23,493 bases of DNA from Spirochaetaceae bacterium (GTDB lineage Bacteria > Spirochaetota > Spirochaetia > Treponematales > Breznakiellaceae): NCBI GenBank assembly GCA_031257135.1, contig JAIRPH010000142.1:1-23493 (forward strand). Direction: 5' to 3'. Under the pieces are notes generated by a model, which did not search any database, was not told the origin of the DNA, and worked only from the letters and a program-made list of their open reading frames with translations. The position numbers were made by a program, and so were the translations under genes. Below, one piece after another: positions 15,047 through 22,837 of the stretch (position 1 is its first letter; every line of letters begins with the position of its first letter).

Positions 15047-17041
15047 ATGGCATCTAAGACTAAGCGGAATGAGCGGAAACCAACAAAAAAAACGCCGGTA
15101 AAGAAGCCGGAGGGAAAAACGGTAAAAGCGAAAGCGAAAAAAAACGCCGACGACTTGCTACTCGGGCTGGAGATAACGGCGGCTGGGCTGGAGAAAAGCC
15201 CTCAGCGTCCTGCGGCGTCCCCCGAGGCTAAGGCGCAGGGACCGGCGGTGTATGACGAATCGAAGATTAAGACCCTTTCATCGCTGGAGCATATCCGTCT
15301 AAGGACCGGGATGTATATCGGCAAGCTCGGGGACGGGTCAAGCCCGGACGACGGTATCTATGTGCTTCTCAAAGAGATCATCGACAACGGCGTCGATGAG
15401 TACATCATGGGCAACGGCACCCGCATCGAGATTGAGATACAAGCGGGAACCGCTAAAGTCAGAGATTACGGACGAGGCATCCCGCTGGGAAAGCTGGTAG
15501 AGTGCGTCTCGGTCATCAATACCGGCGCGAAATATAACGACGAAGTGTTTCAGTTCTCTGTTGGACTCAACGGCGTCGGCACAAAGGCGGTCAACGCGCT
15601 CTCCTCGCGCTTCAAGGTGACCGCTTTCAGAGACGGCCAGTACGCCGAAGCGGTATTTGAACGAGGGGTTCTGCAAATCAGCAAGCAGGAAAACCTCAAA
15701 GAGCCGCAACGAGACGGCACCTACGTTGAGTTCACCCCAGACGCCGCTATTTTCGAGAAGTATCAATTCAATCTGGAATTCATCGAAAAGCGGATTCGGA
15801 ACTACGCGTACCTCAATACCGGGCTTACCCTCTCGCTGAACGGTAAAGACTTCTTTTCAGAGCGGGGCCTGTTCGACCTCCTTGCCGAGCAGACCGGCGC
15901 GGAAGGGCTGTATCCCATTGGGTACTACAAGGGCGACCATCTCGAATTCGCCTTTACTCACACCAACAACTACGGGGAAGAGTATTTTTCCTTTGTCAAC
16001 GGTCAGTACACCAGCGACGGCGGGACCCATCTTTCGGCGTTCAAAGAAGGTTTTTTGAAGGGTATTCAGGCGTATTTTAAGAAAGACTACCGAAGCGAGG
16101 ATATTCGGGAAGGTACCATAGCGGCCGCGGCGGTGAAGCTGAAAAATCCGGTTTTCGAGAGCCAGACGAAAAACAAGCTGGGCAATACCGACGTCCGAGG
16201 ATGGATCGTGCAGGAAACGAAAGCGGCCGTTGAAGACTGGCTGTTCAAAAATCAGGAAGCCGGCAAGAAGCTGGAGCAGAAGATCGTCTCCAATGAAAGC
16301 CTCAGGACCGAGCTGAACGAAGTGAAGAAAGAAGCCCGCGAAGCGGCGAGAAAAATCGCGCTGAAAATCCCGAAGCTCAAAGACTGCAAATATCACCTTG
16401 AAGACGGACTGCACGGCGAAGCCGCCACGATCTTCATTACCGAGGGAGATTCCGCGGCCGGCTCTTTGGTATCGAGCCGGGACGTGATGACTCAAGCGAT
16501 CTTCGCTATCCGCGGAAAAATCGAGAATATGTACGGCAAAAAACGGGCGTCTATCTACAAAAACGAAGAGCTGTACAACATGATGATGGCTCTGGGCATT
16601 GAAAACGATATTTCCGGTCTCCGGTACGCCCGCATCGTCATCGCCACTGACGCTGACTTCGACGGATTTCACATCCGCAACTTGCTGATGACCTTTTTTC
16701 TGTCCTATTTTGAGGAACTCGTTACGGCCGGGCGGGTGTTTATTTTGGAAACGCCCCTTTTTCGGGTGCGGACTAAAAAAGAAACCCGATATTGCTACAG
16801 CGAAAAAGAACGGGACGAAGCCGTAAAAGCTCTTGGGACTCAAAGCGAAGTCACCCGCTTTAAAGGGCTTGGCGAGATCAGCCCCAGCGAGTTTAAGCCT
16901 TTTATCGGCGCGGATATGCGGCTGGTGCCAGTGGCAGTACAGGCGATCAAGCTGATCCCAGAAGTCTTGACCTTCTACATGGGTAAAAATACCCCGGAAC
17001 GCAGAGAGTATATTATGAAAAACTTAGTCAACGATGCGTAA
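15047..17041 (+). CDS. parE: Type IIA topoisomerase ATPase subunit (ParE/GyrB-like)
   Basis: A protein of 664 residues. After a Lys/Ala/Pro-rich extension (about 1-68) the family body starts at KTLSSLEHIRLRTGMYIG. The GHKL ATP site has EIIDNGVDE (E110, N114) and the glycine loops DYGRGIPLG and VGLNGVGTKAVNALS. The TOPRIM domain has EGDSAAGS (E466) and DADFDG (D535, D537, D539), and the end carries RFKGLGEISPSEF. It pairs with a breakage-reunion subunit (ParC/GyrA) to relax or decatenate DNA. The length, without the ~170-residue GyrB insert of proteobacteria, and the sequence fit the second GyrB/ParE copy of spirochaetes and Bacteroidetes. No parC follows; the next gene is a repair enzyme. If translation starts at GTG 15248 the basic extension would vanish, but the -10 box placed 6 nt before ATG 15047 favours the longer form. 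Confidence 0.9.
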   Translation: MASKTKRNERKPTKKTPVKKPEGKTVKAKAKKNADDLLLGLEITAAGLEKSPQRPAASPEAKAQGPAVYDESKIKTLSSLEHIRLRTGMYIGKLGDGSSPDDGIYVLLKEIIDNGVDEYIMGNGTRIEIEIQAGTAKVRDYGRGIPLGKLVECVSVINTGAKYNDEVFQFSVGLNGVGTKAVNALSSRFKVTAFRDGQYAEAVFERGVLQISKQENLKEPQRDGTYVEFTPDAAIFEKYQFNLEFIEKRIRNYAYLNTGLTLSLNGKDFFSERGLFDLLAEQTGAEGLYPIGYYKGDHLEFAFTHTNNYGEEYFSFVNGQYTSDGGTHLSAFKEGFLKGIQAYFKKDYRSEDIREGTIAAAAVKLKNPVFESQTKNKLGNTDVRGWIVQETKAAVEDWLFKNQEAGKKLEQKIVSNESLRTELNEVKKEAREAARKIALKIPKLKDCKYHLEDGLHGEAATIFITEGDSAAGSLVSSRDVMTQAIFAIRGKIENMYGKKRASIYKNEELYNMMMALGIENDISGLRYARIVIATDADFDGFHIRNLLMTFFLSYFEELVTAGRVFILETPLFRVRTKKETRYCYSEKERDEAVKALGTQSEVTRFKGLGEISPSEFKPFIGADMRLVPVAVQAIKLIPEVLTFYMGKNTPERREYIMKNLVNDA

Positions 17042-17057
17042 GCAAGCCCATCGTGGT

Positions 17058-17091
17058 GTGTCTGACACCACGCCCTGCCCGTGTCTGACAC
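17058..17091. repeat. Two perfect GTGTCTGACAC palindromes between parE and the EndoQ-UvrD gene
   Basis: GTGTCTGACAC at 17058-17068 and 17081-17091, both T-centred and 23 bp apart. They begin 16 bp after the parE stop and end 53 bp before the -10 box of the next gene. Confidence 0.85.
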
Positions 17092-17144
17092 CCTGTTTCG
17101 AGCAAACTGCCTGCTAAGGGCTTCTTGTCGGGCGTATCTTTTGG

Positions 17145-17150
17145 TATACT
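17145..17150 (+). promoter_or_regulatory. Extended -10 promoter in front of the EndoQ-UvrD gene
   Basis: TGG-TATACT (TG at extended -10 position, hexamer 17145-17150) is followed by 6 nt and ATG 17157. No Shine-Dalgarno and no good -35 are visible. A start at GTG 17151 would lie only 0 nt after the -10 box, so I prefer ATG 17157. Confidence 0.5.
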
Positions 17151-17156
17151 GTGCCT

Positions 17157-20100
17157 ATGCGTATCGTTGCGGATTTACATATCCATTCGCCCTATTCCAG
17201 AGCTACCAGCCCTAAGCTGACGCCGCCGTATCTTGAGCGGTGGGCTAAGATTAAGGGCTTAGACCTTGTGGGAACCGGAGATTGCACTCATCCGGCATGG
17301 CTCAGGGAACTGCGGGACCAGTTGGACGACGCCGAAGACGGACTGTATACCTTGGGGAGCGCGGCGCGGGATGCCTTTAATGCGGGACCTGCCCAAGCAG
17401 AGGGTTTTTCATCCGGAGGCGCGCCGGAAAGGGTTCCTCGTTTTGTCCTGACCGGAGAAATCAGTACCATATACAAAAAAAAAGATAAGACCCGAAAAGT
17501 GCATCATCTGGTAATTCTGCCGGATTTTAAGTCGGCCGCGGCTTTTCAGACTAAGCTGGAGCGGGTCGGCACGATTTCAGCCGACGGCAGACCTATTCTC
17601 GGCGCGGATTCAAGGGACATCCTTGCTATGCTCCTTGATACGGATGAACGGTCGGTTCTCATACCCGCGCACATCTGGACGCCCTGGTTTTCCGCGCTGG
17701 GGGCGAAGTCGGGATTCGACGCTATTGACGAGTGTTACGGCGATCTGGCGCCGTACATTACCGCGGTAGAAACCGGACTTTCCTCGAATCCGCCGATGAA
17801 CTGGGCTTTAGCGTCTCTGGATCGGTTTGTTATCATTTCCAACTCTGACGCTCATTCCCCGGAAAAACTTGGGCGGGAAGCTACGGTTTTCGATCTGGAA
17901 GAGGGATTGTCACTGCCGGCTCTGCGGGAGGCTCTGCGTCTTGAGGGCAATCGCGGGAACGTCGCGGAAACTATCGAGTTTTTCCCGCAGGAAGGGAAAT
18001 ATCATTACGACGGTCACCGGAAATGCGGCGTATGTCTCACGCCGGAGGAGACGCTGGAGGCTAAGGGAATATGTCCGGTATGTCATAAGCCTTTGACTCA
18101 GGGCGTGATGAGCCGAGTGCTTGAGCTGGCGGATCGTCCGGTTGACGAAACCGCTCCGTACATTCCGGGAGAGGCTGAAACAAACCGGCGTCCCTATTAT
18201 TCGCTTATTCCGCTGAAAGAGCTGTTAGGCGAGCTTCTTGAAACCGGTTCAGCCGCTAAGAAAGTCGAGTCCGCGTATACCGCCCTCACCGAAACCGCGA
18301 GCGAACTATTCATCCTGCGGGACGCGCCGATACGGGACCTTGAACGCCTCCGGTGTCCCGGAGTCTCCGGGGAACTGCTTGCACAAGGGATAGCGCGGAT
18401 GCGTCAGGGAACGGTGTCAATCACCCCCGGGTATGACGGGGAATACGGGATTATCCGGGCATTTCCGTCTAAGCCGGGAGTGGAAAAAAATCATCAGCTT
18501 TGGGAAATTTCTTTAGAAAAAGAGAAAGTCCGGGAAAAACAGCCGAAAAAGACGCAAAAAAGGGAAAAACCGCCTCGCATCTCCGAAAAGATCGAGAAAC
18601 CCTTTGTCCCTGACCCTGAGCAGGAACGGGCGATTCATTACGAAGGAGCCTGCGCGCTGATTATCGCGGGACCCGGCGCGGGCAAAACCGCGGTTTTAGC
18701 GGCTCGGATTGCTCATCTGATTCGCCGCGGGACAGACCCCAAAGGTATTCTCGCGGTAAGTTTCACGGTAAAGGCGGCGGTATCGCTTCGGGAGCGGATT
18801 ATCCAGACCGCCGGAGACGAGGCTTTAGGCGTTACGGCCGCTACGTTTCATGGGCTTTGCGCGTCTATTCTTAGGGAAGAGCATGAACAACTCGGGTTGC
18901 CCTCGGATTTCACGATTGCAAGCGAAGAACAGCGGGATACGCTGGTAAAGCGGATTCAGGAAGAGTCAGGAAATCGGCGATCCGGCTTGGGGAGTTATAT
19001 CGAAACCCGGAAGCGGTTTCTTCTTGCCCCCGGAGAAACCGCCCCGGAGGAGTGTATCTCCGGGGAATGTGCGGTGTCAGTCATGGACATTCCCGAAGCC
19101 GACGCCGAACTGGAAAGGCTCTACGCCCGGTATCGGGAGGAGCTTAGGTCCGCGGGTTCTCTGGACTTCGACGACCTGATAGCCGAAACGGCGCGGCTTT
19201 TCGCCCGGAATCCTGAGACCCTCGTCCGTTACCGCAACCGGTTTCACGCGATCTTTGTGGATGAGTATCAAGACGTGAACTTTGCTCAGTATCTTTTGAT
19301 ACGGTTTTTGGCTTTTTCCGGGCAGGACAACCAGATGCTCTGGGTCATTGGGGACCCGAATCAGGCGATTTACGGTTTTCGCGGCGCGGACAAACGGTTT
19401 ATCGACCGTTTTTTGACGGATTATCCTACAGCGGAAACCTTCAGGCTGACCCGGAGTTTCCGGTGCGGAGAAGGCATCGTCACTGCCGCGGGACTGCTTA
19501 TGAACGCTCAACTGAGGGGAACCGCTGAAACCGTGAGGCTTTTCCGCAGTGAATATCCCAGCGAATCCGCGGAGGCTGAGGGTATTGCCCGCCGGGTTGC
19601 CCGGCTTATCGGCGGAACCTCGTTTTTTGCCTTCGACAGCGGGCTGATTGCCGGAGACGACGCCGAGCCGGAACTCGCCGGGCTTAGGGACTGCGCGATA
19701 CTCCTGCGGACCATGACCTTAGCCCCGCCTTTTATCGCCGCGCTGGGAACCTACGGCATACCGTGCCTCGCCTCTGGAGAAAAGCCCTGGTGGGAAGCGG
19801 AACCTATCTCAACGCTCCTCAAGGCTCTGCGGGAGGCGTTGCAGAACGAGGATGCCCTCGGTCATACAAAGCCGGCGGAAGCGATTGAGACCCAGTGGAA
19901 ACGCATGACCCTCCCGAAGGCATCCCGCCAGCGGGAGGAGGCTGTCCGGGAGTCTCTGGACCGCTTACTCGGCATTGCATCGCTCTACGGCGATCTTGGG
20001 GAGTTTCTTGATGCGTTATCGGTCGGCGGCGCTTCCGGCGGGGTTGAGCTTGATCGGGAGGGCGTACGGATTATGACCATTCACGCCTCCAAAGGGCTTG

Positions 20101-20384
20101 AGTTTGAACACGTCTTCGTGCCTGCATTGGAGGAAGGGTTACTGCCCTTCACGGTATATGGCGTTTCGGAAGATCAGATTGAGGAGGAGAAGCGGCTTCT
20201 CTACGTCGCCATGACTCGCGCCAAAAGGGGCTTATATCTCTCGTACGCGAATAAGCGGGTTTTTCAGGGCAGGAATCTCGGGTATGGCAGGAGCCGGTTT
20301 CTCGACGCCCTTGAATCGGCGGTTCCTGACTATCAGGAGAAGCGCAAGCAAAAGCCGGCAAATCTACAGATGAATCTATTTTAG
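17157..20384 (+). CDS. Endonuclease Q-like PHP nuclease fused to UvrD/Rep-type helicase
   Basis: A protein of 1075 residues from ATG 17157 (GTG 17151 would add two). Residues about 1-400 are an EndoQ/TIGR00375-type PHP enzyme: DLHIHSPYSRAT (H8, H10), LVGTGDCTHPAW, PAHIWTPWFSALG, ISNSDAHSPEKLGRE and a zinc ribbon CGVC...CPVC from about residue 289. EndoQ nicks DNA 5' of deaminated bases (uracil, hypoxanthine). A basic charged linker follows (about 445-485). The second half is a superfamily 1A helicase: Q motif PDPEQERAI, Walker A AGPGAGKT (about 502-509), FHGLCASIL, Walker B VDEYQD (about 700), GDPNQAIYGFRGAD, IMTIHASKGLEFEHVFVPALEEGLLP and LLYVAMTRAK. The last residues QMNLF resemble the bacterial beta-clamp binding motif QLxLF. 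Likely role: nick at deaminated bases and unwind from the nick. Its stop overlaps the convergent histidine kinase gene by 9 bp. Confidence 0.92.
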   Translation: MRIVADLHIHSPYSRATSPKLTPPYLERWAKIKGLDLVGTGDCTHPAWLRELRDQLDDAEDGLYTLGSAARDAFNAGPAQAEGFSSGGAPERVPRFVLTGEISTIYKKKDKTRKVHHLVILPDFKSAAAFQTKLERVGTISADGRPILGADSRDILAMLLDTDERSVLIPAHIWTPWFSALGAKSGFDAIDECYGDLAPYITAVETGLSSNPPMNWALASLDRFVIISNSDAHSPEKLGREATVFDLEEGLSLPALREALRLEGNRGNVAETIEFFPQEGKYHYDGHRKCGVCLTPEETLEAKGICPVCHKPLTQGVMSRVLELADRPVDETAPYIPGEAETNRRPYYSLIPLKELLGELLETGSAAKKVESAYTALTETASELFILRDAPIRDLERLRCPGVSGELLAQGIARMRQGTVSITPGYDGEYGIIRAFPSKPGVEKNHQLWEISLEKEKVREKQPKKTQKREKPPRISEKIEKPFVPDPEQERAIHYEGACALIIAGPGAGKTAVLAARIAHLIRRGTDPKGILAVSFTVKAAVSLRERIIQTAGDEALGVTAATFHGLCASILREEHEQLGLPSDFTIASEEQRDTLVKRIQEESGNRRSGLGSYIETRKRFLLAPGETAPEECISGECAVSVMDIPEADAELERLYARYREELRSAGSLDFDDLIAETARLFARNPETLVRYRNRFHAIFVDEYQDVNFAQYLLIRFLAFSGQDNQMLWVIGDPNQAIYGFRGADKRFIDRFLTDYPTAETFRLTRSFRCGEGIVTAAGLLMNAQLRGTAETVRLFRSEYPSESAEAEGIARRVARLIGGTSFFAFDSGLIAGDDAEPELAGLRDCAILLRTMTLAPPFIAALGTYGIPCLASGEKPWWEAEPISTLLKALREALQNEDALGHTKPAEAIETQWKRMTLPKASRQREEAVRESLDRLLGIASLYGDLGEFLDALSVGGASGGVELDREGVRIMTIHASKGLEFEHVFVPALEEGLLPFTVYGVSEDQIEEEKRLLYVAMTRAKRGLYLSYANKRVFQGRNLGYGRSRFLDALESAVPDYQEKRKQKPANLQMNLF

Positions 20385-21395
20385 GGGTATTCGTATTCTG
20401 AAAATTGAGCCTTCTCCGGCGTGGCTTTCCGCTTCAGCAACGCCCCGGTGTATCGAGGCGATGTGCCGGACTATGGCAAGCCCTAAGCCCGCGCCTCCGT
20501 GGGAGCGGCTTCGGGCGGGATCAACGCGGTAAAAACGCTCGAAAATCCGTTTCAAATGGCGGGGAGCGATGCCGATACCTTTGTCCCGCACGGCAATCAC
20601 GAGTTCGCCCGCCTGCGCTGTAGCTTCAAGCCGGACTTTGGAGCCTTCAGGCGAATATTTAACCCCGTTGTCCAGCAGATTAATCGCTCCTTGAATGATG
20701 AACGGACCATAGAGAACCGCTTTGAGGTCAGCCGGGCAGTTTAGGGAAAGGGTTATATTTTTTTTCCGCGCCGCCGGTTCCACCAAGTCCGCCGCTTCCT
20801 GAAGCAAAGGATATACCAGCGTTTCCTGCATAGCAAAGGGAATACGGTCTCCCTCTTCAAGGCTTACAAGGGTCAGCAGGTCCGCAGTCAAATGCTCCAT
20901 AGTTTGAGCGTTTTTCAAGATTATGCCGAGATAGTGACGAATCCGCTCCGTATCTTCCGGGAGCGAATCCAAAAGCGTTTCGGCAAATCCCTTGATCAAC
21001 TGAATCGGAGTCCGCAGTTCATGGGAGACATTAGCGGCAAAGTCCTTGCGTACTTGTTCCAGCTTACGCAGACGCGTGAATTCCGCCAGAGACATCGCCA
21101 GCCCTTCCCCCTGCGGAAGAGGCGCGGTCCGGACATGGAAATGCTGTTGCTCTCCGGCGGCATAGAGCGTTATATCTTGTTCCTCCGAGCGGTTCCGCTC
21201 AAGCGATTGACGAGCCAGCGTCTCCAATTCGATTGAACGGGTGGCTTCTAACAAAGAACGCGAACAGTCCCCGCTAACGCCGAAAAGCGTTTGAGCTTTA
21301 GGATTGACCGCTTGAAGCAGAAGCTGTTCATCCATGATTAATACTCCTTCAGAGAGGGTATTCAAGATCGCCTCAAGACAGCCCGCTGAAACCAT
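20376..21395 (-). CDS. Soluble PAS-domain sensor histidine kinase (PhoR-like core)
   Basis: A protein of 339 residues. An N-terminal PAS domain (about 5-105: LNTLSEGVLIMDEQ, VNPKAQTLFGVSG) is followed by HisKA with the phosphoacceptor H125 in FAANVSHELRTP, and a HATPase domain with N243 (LLDNGVKYS), G1 DKGIGI (271-276) and G2 GGAGLGLAI (300-308). HATPase ends at the C-terminus. There is no transmembrane segment or signal peptide, so it senses a cytosolic signal through PAS; PhoR proteins normally have membrane helices ahead of this core. It starts 9 nt after the aminotransferase stop without a good ribosome binding site, so it is co-transcribed and probably coupled. No response regulator is adjacent; its partner must be elsewhere. 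Confidence 0.92.
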   Translation of the reverse strand: MVSAGCLEAILNTLSEGVLIMDEQLLLQAVNPKAQTLFGVSGDCSRSLLEATRSIELETLARQSLERNRSEEQDITLYAAGEQQHFHVRTAPLPQGEGLAMSLAEFTRLRKLEQVRKDFAANVSHELRTPIQLIKGFAETLLDSLPEDTERIRHYLGIILKNAQTMEHLTADLLTLVSLEEGDRIPFAMQETLVYPLLQEAADLVEPAARKKNITLSLNCPADLKAVLYGPFIIQGAINLLDNGVKYSPEGSKVRLEATAQAGELVIAVRDKGIGIAPRHLKRIFERFYRVDPARSRSHGGAGLGLAIVRHIASIHRGVAEAESHAGEGSIFRIRIPLK

Positions 21396-21404
21396 AGTCC
21401 CGCT

Positions 21405-22586
21405 TCAGATTTGATACGTTTCCATAGCCTTTTTGAAGGCTTCCCCCGCGGCTTGAATATGACGCTCATCCACACAGTAGGCAAAACGCACCCATCCCGG
21501 GCTTCCAAATCCGCTCCCCGGAACGCCTAAGATAAGATGCTCCTTGAGATGAGCCGTAAAAGCCGTATCGTCTCCGCCCGGAACGCGGCAGAACAAATAA
21601 AACGCGCCTTCCGGTTCAGCGTAGGTAATGCCTGCATCGTCCAAAATCCGCTTAAAAGCATCCCGCCGCCGCTCGTATACGGCTGTATCGACCTTCGCGA
21701 AGGTAAGTTCCGCCACTATACGTTGCATCAACGCCGGGGCGTTCACAAATCCCAATGTCCGAGTGGCGTAGATTAAGGCGTTTGTCATTTCCTCCGCGTC
21801 CTGCATTTTCGGACTTACCGCGATATAGCCTATCCGTTCTCCCGGGAGAGAAAGACTCTTAGAGTAGGAGGTAACTGCCAGAGATTCAGCGTAGGCGGAG
21901 AGAATCGGCGGAACCGAAACGTTGTAGGCAATATCCCGATAGGGTTCATCGGCGATCAAGTAAGGCGCGCGTCCGCACTGCTGACCGTGGGTTTTCAGCG
22001 CGTCCGCTAAGGCTCCGATGGTCTCGGCGGGATAAATCCTGCCTGTAGGGTTATGGGGCGAATTGATAAGCACCGCCGCGGTCTTTTCCGAAAGCCGAGC
22101 CTTGACGGCATGAACGTCCAGATTGAAATCCGGCAGGGCATCGGCTTCCACGATACGCCCTCCGTAATTGCCGATATAGCTTCGGTATTCCATGAAGTAG
22201 GGTTTTGAAACAATCACTTCATCCCCGGGATTCAGGATGGCTTTGAAAATCACGTTAAGCCCTCCCGCCGCGCCGACGGACATAACGATATGAGACCCGC
22301 TAAGGCTCGCCCCATGCTCTTTGCCTGCTTTGAGGGCTAGGGCATCCCGAACTTCCGGGTATCCGCCGTTCGGCATATATCCGTGGGAACCTTTCTTATC
22401 TTCCGCGGCAAGTTTCAAAAAGACTCGGTGAAACGCCGGAGGCGGTTCTATATCGGGATTTCCCAGCGAAAAATCAAAAACCTTATCCGGTCCGTATTTT
22501 TTTTTAAGGCGGGTTCCTTCTTCAAACATTTTTCGTATCATGGATGCGGACCCTAAGGCTTCCCGCACCGTATATGCAATAGGCAT
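21405..22586 (-). CDS. Class I/II pyridoxal-phosphate aminotransferase
   Basis: A protein of 393 residues, fold type I, AspC-like group. The PLP lysine is K243 in SYSKSLSLPGERIGY. Other cofactor and substrate contacts are NPTG (179-182), D213/Y216 in IADEPYRD and R367 in GWVRFAY, which binds the substrate carboxylate. The N-terminus has the family pattern DFSLGNPDIEPPP and GYMPNGGYPEVRDAL. It transfers amino groups between an amino acid and a 2-oxo acid, most often aspartate, alanine or aromatic substrates; sequence alone does not fix which. There is no Shine-Dalgarno; a promoter with the -10 box 6 nt before the ATG lies at 22593-22622. It leads a two-gene operon with the histidine kinase. 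Confidence 0.92.
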   Translation of the reverse strand: MPIAYTVREALGSASMIRKMFEEGTRLKKKYGPDKVFDFSLGNPDIEPPPAFHRVFLKLAAEDKKGSHGYMPNGGYPEVRDALALKAGKEHGASLSGSHIVMSVGAAGGLNVIFKAILNPGDEVIVSKPYFMEYRSYIGNYGGRIVEADALPDFNLDVHAVKARLSEKTAAVLINSPHNPTGRIYPAETIGALADALKTHGQQCGRAPYLIADEPYRDIAYNVSVPPILSAYAESLAVTSYSKSLSLPGERIGYIAVSPKMQDAEEMTNALIYATRTLGFVNAPALMQRIVAELTFAKVDTAVYERRRDAFKRILDDAGITYAEPEGAFYLFCRVPGGDDTAFTAHLKEHLILGVPGSGFGSPGWVRFAYCVDERHIQAAGEAFKKAMETYQI

Positions 22587-22592
22587 AACGTA

Positions 22593-22622
22593 AGATTACG
22601 GCATGGAGCATGAGTCCGTCAA
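22593..22622 (-). promoter_or_regulatory. Promoter of the aminotransferase operon (leaderless layout)
   Basis: Minus-strand TTGACG (22622-22617), 18-nt spacer, TAATCT (22598-22593), then 6 nt and ATG 22586. The -35 is near consensus; the -10 is weak, but its spacing to the ATG matches the other leaderless candidates. CGTAA and TTACG (22589-22600) form an inverted repeat over the -10 box. Confidence 0.5.
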
Positions 22623-22710
22623 GCGGTTTTTACGGATTTTCACGAGACGGGAACGGCAACCCCACACCGACAAGTACCTCAAGGAACTCCTCTCCCGCCA
22701 GCGGGTTTAA
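22603..22710 (+). CDS. Possible 35-residue ORF divergent from the aminotransferase
   Basis: ATG 22603 to TAA 22710 encodes 35 residues, starting MEHESVKRFLRIFTRRERQP, rich in Arg, Lys and Leu, with no family I recognise. There is no Shine-Dalgarno; TAAGAT (22591-22596) lies 6 nt before the ATG, as in the leaderless candidates, but no -35 is visible. The stop lies in the loop of a GCGGG/CCCGC hairpin (22701-22717) followed by GGGTTTT, which resembles a terminator. It overlaps the aminotransferase -35 box, so it may be chance. Confidence 0.2.
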   Translation: MEHESVKRFLRIFTRRERQPHTDKYLKELLSRQRV

Positions 22711-22798
22711 CGCCCGCGGGTTTTAAAAAAAGAGAAAAGTGTCTGACACCAAAAAAGTGTCTGACACCAAAGTCCAGCGAGTACAGCCAGCGGGTTTA
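22697..22798. repeat. Palindrome doublet framed by a 13-bp direct repeat
   Basis: Two perfect GTGTCTGACAC copies lie at 22739-22749 and 22757-22767, 18 bp apart and separated by a short A run. They are framed by direct repeats of GCCAGCGGGTTTA at 22697-22709 and 22786-22798. A related palindrome CCCGCCAGCGGG occurs at 22694-22705 and 22824-22835, and once inside the EndoQ-UvrD coding region (19924-19935). Confidence 0.8.
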
Positions 22799-22837
22799 CT
22801 TGAGGCTTCGCGTCCGCGTCCGCCCCGCCAGCGGGAA

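Noticed and set aside
15857..16843. 328-codon frame antisense to the topoisomerase gene
   Set aside because: It lies fully opposite conserved TOPRIM and ATPase codons; its Phe/His/Arg-rich composition is typical of the reverse of a GC-balanced coding region.
19073..19084. GGTGTCAGTCAT inside the EndoQ-UvrD gene, matching the transposase-flanking repeat
   Set aside because: A single match of 12 bases in frame, within an otherwise ordinary helicase segment; without relatives to compare it cannot be told from chance.
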